Notes: a model not told the origin generated them from the letters alone. Positions 23,148 to 34,900 are shown, numbered from the stretch's first letter. The stretch is 64,000 nt of DNA from Laccaria trichodermophora (GCA_018417955.1 JACTVC010000035.1:124001-188000), one strand, 5' to 3'. Made by a program: numbers and translations.

Positions 23148-23329
23148 CGTGAATAAAACGTAAAAGAGCGTAAGATAAGGCGCAGCCTACGAAAAAGTGG
23201 AAAACACGAAGAAGTAACCAGTATTGAAAGATAAAGTTTTTATAACAGAGGAAACAACAATAATCGGAGAAATAATGCTTACCGTTGACAACGTTGACAG
23301 CCATTGACCATGACATCACCGCAAGTACA
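23148..23329. promoter_or_regulatory. Bidirectional promoter GH71 / SET-MYND gene
   Basis: A 182 bp gap lies between divergent start codons and is A-rich on the GH71 side. Both promoters must lie here unless the SET/MYND gene starts further inside. Confidence 0.45.
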
Positions 23330-24914
23330 ATGCCGGACAATGGGCGGCTTGTTTGGCTATCAATTCACAACCAAACAACGTGTCGTCAACGGCCTCAATT
23401 TGCCATGTTGACGGAAAATGATACACTTCGCCTTGTCCCTCACCCAAAAGCTGTGAATCAAGCTATTTCAACAAAAAATTTAGACGCAGGGTCGCTGATC
23501 CTCTCGACGCCTTCCATCGCCGCCGTTCTTCTCGCAACACAAAAGAGTCGTCGGTGCGACGCGTGCTTTCGTTTACCAGCAGATGGTACTTCGCTGAGAC
23601 GCTGTACTGGGTGTGGGTCCTACTGGTATTGCGACGTAGATTGTCCGGAATTCCCATCTTCTTTCCGTTTCATTGCTCACCTGATCCTACAGGTCAAACT
23701 AAGCAATGGCATGCCCATCATAAGCGGATATGCAAAAACTACACAAAGTTCACCGCGTCTCCAGTCTTTCAATCTCTCCAAGTCCACGAAAAAACCGATT
23801 CCTTGCTACTATCTCACCTCTTGGCTCATCTGTCGCTCTTGCCGACGCCATACGCGCCCAAGGACTCTTCCCCATTGTCTATCTTGTTGTCCCTGCTTCC
23901 TTCCCCTGTGCCTGACATGTCTATTCCTCCCGTTTGTCCCATCTCTCCAGCACCGTTGCCAGACCTAGTGAGGACCTTGTATACTCGGTTTGGGAATAAT
24001 AACTTTGCCATTCATTCTCATTTGACGACGATTGGACATGGCGTCTTCCCTCTTGCAAGTCGCTTATTCAATCACTCCTGTGTCCCTAATGCTGCAGCAC
24101 GGTACTCGCTATCTCCCTCACACGGCGTTGGGATGGAAGTTGTAGCCATCCGTGATATACCTTCTGGTGAACAGGTAACGCATGCAACTGTTCCACCACC
24201 ACACTTCTGAACACATGTTCCTCAGATTTGTATACCATACCTTGACCCCGCAATGACACAATCGAGACACCAGATATTTGAACTTACCTATGGCTTCCGA
24301 TGCGATTGTTCTTCTTGCCTATATATCAGGTCGCTGGGCACCTTGCCCGAGCTTCCAACAGAACCAACTGAGCTCGACGACTTGGGACGACAATTACGTG
24401 AATTCGTCGGAATCAAGGACACCCTGCTTCGAGCACCAACCATCCCGGCAAAGACTCTTGAATCAACCCCAAGCACCCTTCACGCAGTCTTTCACGAAGC
24501 ATACATGAGCAGTCTCTCGGAGACCTTCAGCAGATGTTCTCATGACGGTGAATACGACGTCGCTCTCGACACTGGCATCACGCTCTTGGCTCTCTACATC
24601 CTCATCTACCCTTCAAATTACCCTCAAATCGGTTCGAACCCGTTTTTTTCTTACGCTACCATGTCTCATATCACTCAATTACAGGGATGCACCTTTTAGA
24701 GCTAGCAAAGACCGAGTGGAATGCTGGTATCGTGTCACCAAACCTCAGCACTGCGGAAAAACGGAGAAGAGTCAGAGAACAAACGCGGGTTTACCTGTCT
24801 TTGGCACGCTTCATCTTGCAGATATATGGTCCGGAAGGAGATGACGTTGGACCGTTGCAAGAAATCAAGATACTTGAGGATCTGCTAATTGAAGAGGTCG
24901 CCGTTGACACGTGA
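23330..24914 (+). CDS. SET and MYND domain protein (SMYD-type lysine methyltransferase)
   Basis: This is a protein lysine methyltransferase of the SMYD group, with a MYND zinc finger inside the SET domain. Four exons: 23330-23642, 23693-24174, 24236-24631, 24685-24914. The MYND finger reads CDACFRLPADG, CTGCGSYWYCDVDC, and QWHAHHKRIC after the first intron. The core SET motif is RLFNHSCVPNAAARY; EQICIPYLDPA follows, and the post-SET cysteines are FRCDCSSC. The C-terminal part is helical (YLSLARFILQIYGPEGDD). The SET start region reads LRLVPHPKAVNQAI. I chose the ATG at 23330; a second in-frame ATG at about 23405 (MLTENDTLRL) is equally possible. The histone or non-histone target is unknown. 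Confidence 0.9.
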
Positions 24915-25562
24915 TGTTATACATGGTTCCCAAGTCGAGTTTCCGTTCTATGTCCGCACTGCCAGTGAGGCATCCTCGGTTGAAAAGCCTTATGGTTGTT
25001 CCTCATTGGGACCCCTCCGGAATATATATCACCTCAAGGCTCACCTGAAGCTGGAAGCTCTCAGGCCCTGTGTGTTATCTCTCGATTTCTGTGATCCGTG
25101 AGCACATGCTCTCTCTCATGTGCTCGGAGAATGAAGGCCAAATTGTTTGCGGTACAGTTCCGGGAGCTAGCGCTCAATTGCTTCTTCCTAAACCGTAAAC
25201 GGATGCTGGTACAGCCTAGGTAGATATATACTCTGTAGCTGTCCCAAATAATGAGGAACTACGCCGTCTAGATATACGGAACCAGCGCACCCGGCAGTTT
25301 GGTCACAGTCTCATGACCGTCTCATATATATGAATCCTCTTACCGGGTGGATCCAACTTGCCAAGGTGGATCTAACTTTACAAATTGAGCACCCTCCGCT
25401 ATTCACCTCGGGTTGAACGAACCGATATCTCCTCAATAAAAGAGACTTGTGCGTTTAGATGATTGAACCAGTGCACTCAGATGACATCCACCATCTTGCG
25501 CTCGCAACTACAGGTATCATCCTCCTCAGGCGGCGTCTTCAAATTGGCCATCCAAACCTTCC
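24915..25562. other. Left part of repeat island, no gene seen
   Basis: This 650 bp holds only short ORFs. Short repeated words (GGTGGATC near 25347 and 25366) occur. It is transitional sequence between the SET/MYND gene and the first long repeat. Confidence 0.35.
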
Positions 25563-25869
25563 TTGGAAGGGAATGCCCAGAGGCCATAGTCAAACAGTGG
25601 TATATAGCTAGATCTGGATATCTTACATAATTTATTGATCTTTTGTCTTGAACCACCACCTTGTCAGCAGTCTTGCCATCCTCTTGCACTACATGTAGTG
25701 CTTTGTATAACTGTACTTCCTACAGTATGCATAATCATGTTGGGCCAGCTGAGTATCTTGTAACTGCTCATTGCTCACTCATGGGTGTTGATCCCAGATC
25801 CACCCATTCTTGCCTCCTCCTTCCCTCTTGGCTTCAGCTATGCGAGAAGTTCAGAGTGAACGCTTCACA
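25563..25869 (+). repeat. 307 bp direct repeat, copy A
   Basis: This block is nearly identical to 28801-29107 (offset 3238 bp); I saw one difference, G at 25862 against A at 29100. Its last 30 bp read as the start of the LINE C-terminal coding segment (AMREVQSEHFT in copy B). In copy A the LINE reading breaks off right at the repeat end (after TTCACA), and unrelated sequence follows. Confidence 0.9.
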
Positions 25870-26589
25870 ATGGAGGGGGCACCGCGGACTTCACCAAAGC
25901 ATGGTTGAAGTCTGCATTTCTTGGTAGAGGGAGAGCTGGAGAGTTGTGGGAATGCACCAGCTCATCACAGGAGGAACCTTAGCATGGATGGTAGCTGCTG
26001 CTCGCGCTCTTCGCGGCGGGCTTACTACTTCATGTGAAAGGGCTCATCCATCCTTCAGTTGGATGAACCATTGACTTTAGCTTGTGCTTGCACAGCAGGT
26101 TGAGGTTTGTTCGATTGGGGTGCTGTGCTGACTCTGAGCAGCTGGGCTTTGGGATTTCGCGACTACGCGGCCTGAAGTCTACTGTGAGGAGAGTTCCTCT
26201 CACCTATGTCTGGATTTCGCGACTACGTGGCCATTGACTTGGTGAGGAGGTTGCCCACAACCAGTGTTGCCTGCTGCTTTGCGCTGCTTCACTGTCTCTC
26301 AGACTCCACCTGTTCCTCAACCATTTCCCTTGTCTTTTAGCATCTAGGCCTCTCAAGAACAGCCAGATGTTCATTGACATCCCTCCAGTTCAGTCTGCTG
26401 CTCTGGAAATTATGTGCTATGCCCTACTATGCTTCTCTCCCAATCTTTGCTGTTTTCTTGCTTGAGGAATGAGTATTCTCATCCTCCTTACTTCTCTATG
26501 AGCTCCCTGGAATGGCTCTTCTTGGTTTCTGAATGGTTAGAAGGGTTTGGAGTGGTTTTGGGTTGGATGGGGTTGATGGGACATCAAAA
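25870..26589. repeat. Repeat-rich filler with short duplicated words
   Basis: No gene is seen. The word GGATTTCGCGACTACG occurs twice (about 26153 and 26212), each followed by a GGCC. One GCTGCTCGCG...CGCGGCGG unit at about 25990 resembles the minisatellite at 27610-28010, tying this part to the rest of the island. Confidence 0.6.
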
Positions 26590-27232
26590 TGGGACATATT
26601 CACCTCATATCTCGCCAACCGACGCCCCGATTGCTCTCGTCTCTTTTGCGCTGGGAAGCCCTCGTTCATACCTTTCTTTGGACCCCCTGAACTCGCCAAA
26701 CGGTCGCGTATTGGCTGCGCTTCACCTACTTCAGCCTGGTATGACCAAAATGAACATATCTCGTCCGTTCTCGGCGAGATCCTCGTCGTTCCTTTTGTCC
26801 TTTGGCTTGTTTTGAAGCCACGGTCAATGCGCTTCTGGGAAGCCCTCATACGCGTCAAACGGACAAGCGGTTCTCGTGTCACAGCACCATCCCTCCAACA
26901 ACCATTTGCATGTGACTTGTTCATGTCATATCTCGCCAACCGACGGTCGTATCGCTCTCGTCTTTTTTGCGTTGGGAAGCCCTGATCCACACCTTTCTTT
27001 GGACACCCTGAACTCGCCAAACGGTCGCGTATTGGCTGCGCTTCACCTACTTCAGCCTGGTATGACCAAAATGAACATATTTCGTCCGTTCTCGGCGAGA
27101 TCTCGGTCGCCTCTTTCGTTCTTTGGTTCGTTTTGAAGCCACGGTCAATGCGCTTCTGGGAAGCCCTCATACGCATCAAATGGACGAGCGGTCCTTGTGT
27201 TACAGTGCCATCTCTTCAACAACCATTTCCCC
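26590..27232. repeat. Two tandem copies of a 321 bp unit
   Basis: The second copy follows the first at an offset of 321 bp (CTCGCCAACCGACG at 26611 and 26932; ACTCGCCAAACGG at 26691 and 27012). The copies are about 90% alike by eye. As 321 is a multiple of three, frames stay open across both copies: a 227-residue ORF on minus (26496-27179) and 86-150-residue ORFs in several plus frames. None has recognisable motifs, and openness on both strands is expected from stop-poor repeated sequence, so I do not call a gene. Confidence 0.85.
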
Positions 27233-27609
27233 ATTCCTATTGTCATAACCCGCTCGCATCGGACGTTCTATAGCCCGTTTTGGACGTTGGATTCGTACCT
27301 TTCCGACGCACCTATTTACGTTGATAACGGACAACAGCCTGGTCTGCAGTATGCATTTACTCCAGAACTGCAGTTTCTGGGTACTTCCTCTCTATCTCAA
27401 TGACCACGGCTCGTCACGATACGCGAATTATACCGTTGGAAAGGTGTCGTTCGTAGCTTTCGAACGGGTATTTGATCTCCAGGAACGGGCCAGAAATCAC
27501 TACGCTATGCTCAAACACATTTTTGGCTACCTCAGGATCTCCCCTCTATTTGGGGCGTTAAGACTTGATTGGAGGACTCTTATGGGCTGGGGAGACACCT
27601 CAACTGGTT

Positions 27610-28010
27610 GAGAGTTGCTGCTCGCGCATTACGCGGCGGACTCTTCTTCAGTCATGGTAACCTTCTCTCAGAAGGCTGATTGCTGCTCGCGTGTTGCGCG
27701 GCGGATCAGTGTGGAGGAGTTGCAGCTCGCGCATTACGCGGCGGACTCTTCTTCAATCATGGTAACCTTCTGAGTCCCTCAGAAGTACTGATTGCTGCTC
27801 GCGTGTTTCGCGGCGGATCAGTGTTGAGGAGTTGCTGCTCGCGCATTACACGGCGGACTCTTCTTCAATCATGGTAACCTTCTGGCTCCTGATTGCAGCT
27901 CGCATGTTTTGCGGCGGATCAGTCTTGAGGAGTTGCTGCTCGCGTGTTGCGCGGCGGACTCTTCTTCAATCATGGTAGCCTTACAGATTGCTGCATGTGT
28001 GTTGCATGGC
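27610..28010. repeat. Minisatellite of about four 100-113 bp composite units
   Basis: Units begin near 27610, 27717, 27830 and 27929. Each has two half-units built on GCTCGCG-N6-7-CGCGGCGGA: one followed by CTCTTCTTCAATCATGGTA, the other by TCAGTGTTGAGGAGT. CGCG on each side of the 6-7 bp spacer makes a small inverted repeat in each half-unit. The array decays at its right end (GCATGTGTGTTGCATGG). Noncoding. Confidence 0.85.
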
Positions 28011-28244
28011 CTGTGTCCACTCTGGGGGGCAAGTTTTATGACAACTTTTTTTTTTTTTCTTTCTTCCCCTTTCTTTCAACCTCTCATCATTCCTACCCAA
28101 CTGGCACCACCTTTACCCACTCAGACACCAACTTAGGATCACGGCTTGTAATTTTCCACTGCACGATCTCTTCGCCTCTATCCTCCCTGGCTTGATTCTT
28201 GAGATTCGCACACTGGAAAAGTGGGGGGCTGTAGGGGAGTATAG

Positions 28245-28480
28245 GTGGAAGATGGGAGGAGAGGCACAAGCCTCTATCCCATTACACGCTCCCCACGTCC
28301 AGACAACACACCACAATGGAAGCAAGCTACATCATCTTGATGGGTAGAGGGAGTTGAGTTGGGATCAACGATCTGAGTGGAGAGGCGCAAGCCTCTATCA
28401 CACTATACATGTCTTATACCCAGACCACAAGTATGATGGAAGCATGCTACACCATCTTGATGGGGAAAGGCAATGGAGTT
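28245..28480. repeat. Two tandem copies of a 121 bp unit
   Basis: GAGGCACAAGCCTC at 28261 and GAGGCGCAAGCCTC at 28382 head two units, each ending with ATGGAAGCA-GCTAC and CATCTTGATGGG. The GAGGC/GCCTC arms form a perfect 5 bp hairpin with a 4 nt loop. Noncoding. Confidence 0.75.
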
Positions 28481-28800
28481 GGGATGGATGACCTGGAAGC
28501 CATCCACTTGCATGGTTTCCCAGTACTCATGGTTATACATCACTGAAGAGAGAATGGGAGGATCATATGGGTATTTCTGGGTTAAGCTGGGAGCTTACAG
28601 TGACCAGCTTTCCAGATAGGAAATTATTTGGGGCCAAATTTTTTCTTTCTTTTATTCATCTTCTTTGCTTTGCTACCTTTTGGTCTCATTTTATCCTGAT
28701 ATTCACTCTGGGGGGCAAGAGGATTTCTATTCTATTATTCTTCCCCACCATTGTTTTCCTTACATGCCCTCTGGACATTGGGGGGCTTTGTGATATAGGA

Positions 28801-29107
28801 TTGGAAGGGAATGCCCAGAGGCCATAGTCAAACAGTGGTATATAGCTAGATCTGGATATCTTACATAATTTATTGATCTTTTGTCTTGAACCACCACCTT
28901 GTCAGCAGTCTTGCCATCCTCTTGCACTACATGTAGTGCTTTGTATAACTGTACTTCCTACAGTATGCATAATCATGTTGGGCCAGCTGAGTATCTTGTA
29001 ACTGCTCATTGCTCACTCATGGGTGTTGATCCCAGATCCACCCATTCTTGCCTCCTCCTTCCCTCTTGGCTTCAGCTATGCGAGAAGTTCAGAGTGAACA
29101 CTTCACA
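28801..29107 (+). repeat. 307 bp direct repeat, copy B
   Basis: This is the second copy of the block at 25563-25869. Here its 3' end runs directly, in frame, into the LINE C-terminal ORF, so this copy probably keeps the original arrangement and copy A is derived or rearranged. Confidence 0.9.
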
Positions 29108-29881
29108 GACTGGCAGAGGGCCCCACGCAAGGGGAGGTTCGCAATATCCAACAGGATTCCCCCTTCCCTCAACCCATCCAAACATTTCGTTGAACTCAAA
29201 GACCAGCGTGAAGTCTTTGGCCACCTGGTACAGTGTCGAACCGGGCACGCTTACACAGGAGAATTCCGCAGACAATTCTTCCCAGAGAAAACCACAAACT
29301 GCGAATGCGGGGTGGACCCACAGACACGCGAGCACATTATAAGAGACTGCGAACGGTATGAGGACCAATGGGCCAAGCTACGTGAACACGACCGTGAACT
29401 AGCACTCCCAGAACTACTGGGAACCCCCAAAGGCATCGCGGCCCTATCCATCTTCATAAGAGATTCCGGCGCATTCACATTCACAGGAGTAAAGCACATG
29501 CCAAAAGAAACCCCATCCTTCCAGGATGAACCAGAACCCCCAGACGAGGACTCAGAAGACGATGAGTCTGACGCTGAACCATAACACCCATACGATGCCC
29601 ACACCCAGACCCAATCCCCCGCGAGCGCAAGAGCGCCCGCCATGCCCCTAGCGTCGTCACGACGCACCTGACTCTGACCTCCAGATCTCTGGCCCCTGCA
29701 CACAGCCCTACACATCTCTTATACAATACAGCTACACATCGGACACCCAAATTCACTTAATGGAAAGCCCGCACGACATAATTACATCTAAAAGGGAAGC
29801 CATACGCTTCCCGTGCGTCTTAGTACTAGACTACTTGTTGCACGTAAATCTCGAGATAATAATAAAAAAAAAAAAAAAAAA
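29075..29881 (+). mobile_element. 3' end of a 5'-truncated LINE-type (Tad-like) retrotransposon
   Basis: The ORF ending at 29584 encodes the C-terminal tail of a non-LTR retrotransposon polyprotein. AMREVQSEHFTDWQRAPRKG is followed by FVELKDQREVFGHLVQCRTG, HAYTGEFRRQFFP and CECGVDPQTREHIIRDCERY. The spacing of Cys and His here (RTGH, CECG, REHIIRDC) is the usual LINE C-terminal zinc-knuckle-like element. A very acidic tail follows. Reverse transcriptase and endonuclease are absent, so it is 5' truncated. A 3'UTR of about 280 bp ends in an A-run at 29864-29882. A 7 bp hairpin (29794-29812) lies 50 bp before the A-run. I found no convincing target-site duplication. Confidence 0.75.
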
Positions 29882-29956
29882 AAGATACAAAACATCCTCA
29901 AAAGCTGCCAAAAATAAACACGAGAAGACGGAAAGAGCCGAGATGGGTCACGAGAG

Positions 29957-30252
29957 GACCAAACAAGACCAAAATTGAGAATTTTTTCCCTGGGTGAGAC
30001 CGAGGGTGTAATAACCCTTACTAACGTATCGGGTATTACTGGGGTAAGTCACGGGGTGAAGACCAAACAAGACCAAAATTGAGATTTTTTTTCCTTATTG
30101 GGTTCGAGGTTGAAAGACCCTTACTAACGTATCGGGTATACACGAAGAGCTGGGGTAAGTCACGGGGGGAGGAGACCAAACAAGACCAAAATTGAGATTT
30201 TTTTTCCTTATTGGGTTCGGAGGTGAAAGACCCTTACTAACGTATCGGGTAT
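29957..30252. repeat. Three tandem copies of a 104-113 bp unit upstream of the DHHC gene
   Basis: Units start at 29957, 30061 and 30174, each with ACCAAACAAGACCAAAATTG, a T-run of 6-8 and CCCTTACTAACGTATCGGG. The last unit ends about 100 bp before the DHHC start codon at 30354, so the array sits in that gene's promoter or 5'UTR. Copies 2 and 3 resemble each other more than copy 1. Confidence 0.85.
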
Positions 30253-30353
30253 ATTCTGCACCAGTTCTACACTACACTCGTGCCTCGTTTCATGAGCGAA
30301 CTACAAACTCTCTTTTGAGAAACGATACAAGAAATTATAATTCTTGACACGAC

Positions 30354-31823
30354 ATGGCGCCCCGTAGGGCGTCCCCTCTGCTATCGTTCGAGAACTTGGA
30401 ATTGGACTCATCGATCTCTAATGCCACCCTAAAAGACTCATATGACGAGTCGGACGCGCCTGTCAAACGCTGGTACGACTATATACCTCTTTTCGGTCGG
30501 TTTAAGTGCCACACTTCCACTTAATCTCATCGCTGACGCCCATCCAGGAACTGTTTGCTTGATACTCGCACCTCATCCTTCCTTACTATATGTACTCGTG
30601 GATTTTCACCTGCAGACACTTCACCAACCGGTGGTCTTCATCCTGCACCTGCTTGCAACCTATTCTCTGACCTTTTTGGCTTTCTCATCGCTCATCGTCT
30701 GTGTTGCCCGTGACCCTGGTCCTGCAAACCTCCTTCCCTCCCAGCAAGGCGCGAACGCTGACGCTGACAACGAGATCAGTCTTACGGATGCTTTGATGCC
30801 AAACGAAGATTACACGGCGCCAGGAAGATGGTGTCGTAAATGCTGGGTAATGTATTGCTCATCCATGACTTCGAACATGCAGTTTACGGGTGAGTTTCAC
30901 GTAGGCGCCGAAGCCTGAAAGAACGCACCATTGCTCGATATGTGGCCGTTGCGTGCTTAAAATGGGTAGAGCTTATCTTGTGTCTTTTTCGAACTTCTAT
31001 CTGATGACTGCAAAGATCACCACTGTCCTTGGCTTGGTTCCACATGTATCGTGCGTTGTCTTCTCTGTTTTTGTGATCACCTATTAATCATCCCCTAGGG
31101 TCATAGAACTTATCCTGCCTTTGTACACTTTCTTTGTTCCGTCACTCTCCTTGCTACGTATATTGCTATAATATCTATTTCTGCGCTCTTGTATGCTTTT
31201 CACAACCCATTCCTCGTTGTAAGTGCGACGCAACAGGTTGATGGCAGTTTGCTAACGATGATGTAGCATGAATTTACCCCCGTCCATGAACTCGGGCTCG
31301 CTTTTGCTGGGATTGTCTTTTCACTCGTCATTGGATCGTTCGCTTGCTACCATCTATATTTAATTTCGTACGCCCAGTCCAAAGTCAAAATTTGAACTTC
31401 TGACGGCATCTTCATTTAGGACGAATCAAACTACTCTGGAAAATATAACCCCATTTATGCTGCTGCGCCATCTTCCTCCATTACCGCGGACTGGTCATTC
31501 ACTCTCCGATCCACCGCTTGAGCCCGAACTAGGATACCCTCAACGGAGACTTGTCAAGGATGCCCATGAAAAAATACGGATTTACGACGTTGGATTCCGG
31601 CGGAACTGGGAACAGGTTTTTGGATGGAAAACTAGATTTGGCTGGGTGCACCGACTTTGGTATGGGGGAGCATCGTGAGTTTCTTTGCTACGCTTATCGC
31701 GCACACTCCCCATGATCAGCATGCAGGCAAGGCGACGGTAGAAACTTTTCGCGCAATCAACGAACAGACGATATGCTTGCGCGACTTGCAAATGAACTCG
31801 TCAAGGTGGACAGAAACTCGTAA
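30354..31823 (+). CDS. DHHC-type protein S-palmitoyltransferase
   Basis: This is a membrane enzyme that attaches palmitate to cysteines of target proteins, similar to fungal Pfa3-type enzymes. It starts at 30354 (MAPRRASPLLSFENLEL) and then KRWYDYIPLF. Two hydrophobic helices follow (LILAPHPSLLYVLVDFHL and LLATYSLTFLAFSSLIVCVA). The cysteine-rich domain is split by introns but complete: GRWCRKCW, APKPERTHHCSICGRC, VLKMDHHCPWLGSTCIG, HRTYPAFVHFL, so the catalytic DHHC cysteine is present. Two more helices follow, then TNQTTLENITPF, matching the TTxE motif, and FGWVHRLWYGGAS. It ends at 31823 with NELVKVDRNS. A tandem repeat array lies just upstream. The substrate and exact PFA orthologue cannot be decided. 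Confidence 0.93.
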
Positions 31824-31956
31824 ATAATAATTTATGCTACAGTACCGCTTAATTAATTAATTTGTAACTCCGAAGGTGATATCATTACGGACAGGGGCTC
31901 AAAGGATCTCATTTAAACAACTCCTACACCTCTCTCCTTTTCTTCCAGCATCTATC

Positions 31957-34900
31957 ATGCCTGCCGAGATAATTGAGCTTCGCTCTCTGTCCAATGGCAC
32001 CCTTCCTCTTTTTGACATTTCAAAGCAAATTCTCGACGGGTTATCCTGTCCAGTCGGCGAGAAATACCTCCCCACAATGCTTCTCTACGACGAACGGGGT
32101 TTGAGACTCTACGATGACATCACCACTGAAGCACCGGAATATTATCTTTTTGGGGCTGAGGAGGAAATACTCAAGAACCACGCAGACGCAATTGTGCGGG
32201 CCATGCACCCATATCCCGACGTCCCCACCGATGAGACCGTTTTGGAATTGGGCGCTGGGTGCTGTGTCTTTTTAAGTTGCCGACCAATTATCTAACATAG
32301 TCTTTAAAAGGGCATTGAGGAAGACGTCCCACATTCTATTAGGCCTCTCGCGGTTAGTAAGAAACAGCTTCTCTTCACCCATCACGTATTACGCTCTTGA
32401 CCTCGAACGACGCGAGCTTGAACGTACTTTGGGAGTGATTGAAGCTTCTGACATTGGTCGGAATCTGCTGGGCAAGGTACAAACCAAGGGAATGTGTGGA
32501 ACATATGATGAAGGCCTCAAGTTTGTTGAGGAGGGAGGCTTGGTCGGCCGAAATATAGAGCGCCTCTCCAGATACCAGTTTCACATGCAAGAGGGATCTT
32601 CGATCTCTTCTGGATCCTCTGAGAGCGATGCAACAACCTCCTCTGATTCGTCTCCTCCATCAACTCCTGATAATCAGTCGCCACCCTTGCATATTATGTT
32701 TTTAGGGTCTTCCTTGGGCAACTTCTCCAAACCAGAGGCTGCTTCTTTTCTTCGCTCGTTACCATTGCGCTCGGGATCGGGAGACACACTGCTCCTCGGG
32801 TTGGACCACGATAATGAAAAGGGTCGCATCGAGGAGGCTTACAATGACCCTATGGGGTACACTAGACGGTTCATTATGAATGGCTTGATAGCAGCTGGAC
32901 GGGCCCTGGGCGACGAAACCATGTTTTCTGAGGACAAGTGGGAGTATGTTAGCCGATACAACGCCGTGGGTGCACTGATCAATAATACGAAAAATGCTGA
33001 CATTCAAACCCCCTTTCAGGTTGAACGTACTTACATTTTCTTTTCTTTTCGCGAGTCCCTGATCCATTCGCTCTCTGCTAGGTCGACATGAGGCATTCTA
33101 CAAATCGAGATCTGAACAAACAATTGCCGACCCGACCACTAAGAAAACAATCAAGATCCTTCAGGACGAGATGCTTAAGATTGAACAGTCTGAAAAGGTG
33201 CCCTGTGCCCCTTTGAAGCAAACTAAATCCTCACTTCTGTTTCTCTAGTTTTCCGAGTCCGACAGCTTTACCCTGTTCACGGAGGCGTTCTTACGCCCTG
33301 TCCAACGATGGACAGATAGTAAATCTCAGTATTCTTTGTGGTTGCTGGAGCGTCCTACATTCAGCTTCCCTCTGCTTAAACCTCTCTCAACCGATAAAGC
33401 GACGGACGTAGGCGAAAGGTATCACCGCGCTTCCACACGATTTGGTGCACCGTCTCGTCAAGACTGGGAAAACGTATGGGCGGCTTGGGACTGTATCACC
33501 AGGAGCATGATCCCACCTTCGATGATATACCAGAAACCGATTGATTTAAGGCATATATGCCTTTTCTATCTTGGCCATATACCCACTTTTTTAGATATCT
33601 ATTTGTCGCGATTAATGCAAGAACCCCACACTGAGCCGATCGAATTTAAGGTATGGTGTTAGCTATAACGTCAAACTGCGCATACTGACTGTTTGACAGT
33701 ATATCTTTGAGGTCAGCCTGCTCTTGAATGAACTGCAGGAAAAGGCTTGCTAATAATCGCTGCATACAGCGAGGAATCGATCCGAACGTGGATGACCCCT
33801 CGGATTGTCATGTTAGTGTTGAGGATACTATTTGCGTAGTATACCGCCTGACTTTGTCCCCTAGCCGCACTCCGAGGTTCCTGTCAAGGACGAAGACTGG
33901 CCTACACTCACGGCAATATTTCAGTTCCAGTCTAGAGTTCGAGCAAGACTGTTGAAGATCTACGATGACGTCGATGCAGGAAAACTGAAGATGACCAAAA
34001 GGATTGGCAGGGTTCTATTCATGACGCTAGAACATGAAGCCATGCATGCAGAGACGCTTTTATACATGCTTTTGCAGCGGGCAGGGAAGGGGACAATGCC
34101 TCCTGTCGGATTTATTGCCCCGCCGTGGACATCCCTCGCTGAGAATTGGGATTCTGCCCTACTTCCTACGTCGAAGACAGTAACCTTGGGACCAACGACC
34201 TTGTGCCTTGGACACGATGACCAAGAAGGGTTCGATTTGAATGCCCTGCAGGACCTGGATCATGAATTTGGCTGGGACAACGAGCACCCGCAGAGAGTGA
34301 TCATGGTTGGACAGTTTAAGATAGAATGGAGGCCTGTTACGAATGGGGAGTTCTATAAGTTCTACATGAATGAAGGTCGCCATAAAGTGGACTTGCCCTC
34401 TAGTTGGGTTGAAAAGGGTGATGAAATTCAGGTTTGATTACCCTCGCCGGCTTGAGGGCGTGTCTCACATAATTTTAGGTGCGCACTTTATACGGCCCCG
34501 TACACATGGAGATTGCCCAACATTGGCCCGTTATCACGTCATATGTCGACCTATCGACGTACGCGACTGTGAAGGGGGGGCGCTTGCCAACCGAACCGGA
34601 ACTCCGACTGTTCTACGACAAATTTGAATCGGGCTACGAAGGTGGTGCGAATGTAGGGTTCCGTAATTGGCACCCTGTCCCGTGAGTGGTAGTTGAACAT
34701 CGTTGGTCACGGCAATTGAACCATTTCAAGTGCAACTACAGGCTCGGCGAGGAGCTCCGGCAAGGGGAGCAATGGAGGCGTTTGGGAGTGGACATCAACT
34801 GTTTTTGACAAAGTTGATGGATTCGTACCATCGTCGTTATACCCTGGGTAAGGTCATGGATGTCTGGATCCATTATGTTGACATCATTTCGTGCAGGTAT

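Noticed and set aside
25661..25927. 88-codon ORF repeated at 28899
   Set aside because: It exists twice only because the underlying 307 bp block is duplicated; the LINE-related reading is in another frame.
26496..27179. 227-residue minus-strand ORF with an internal 107-residue repeat
   Set aside because: It lies in a 321 bp tandem repeat whose length is a multiple of three, and other frames on both strands are equally open; no motifs or splice signals.
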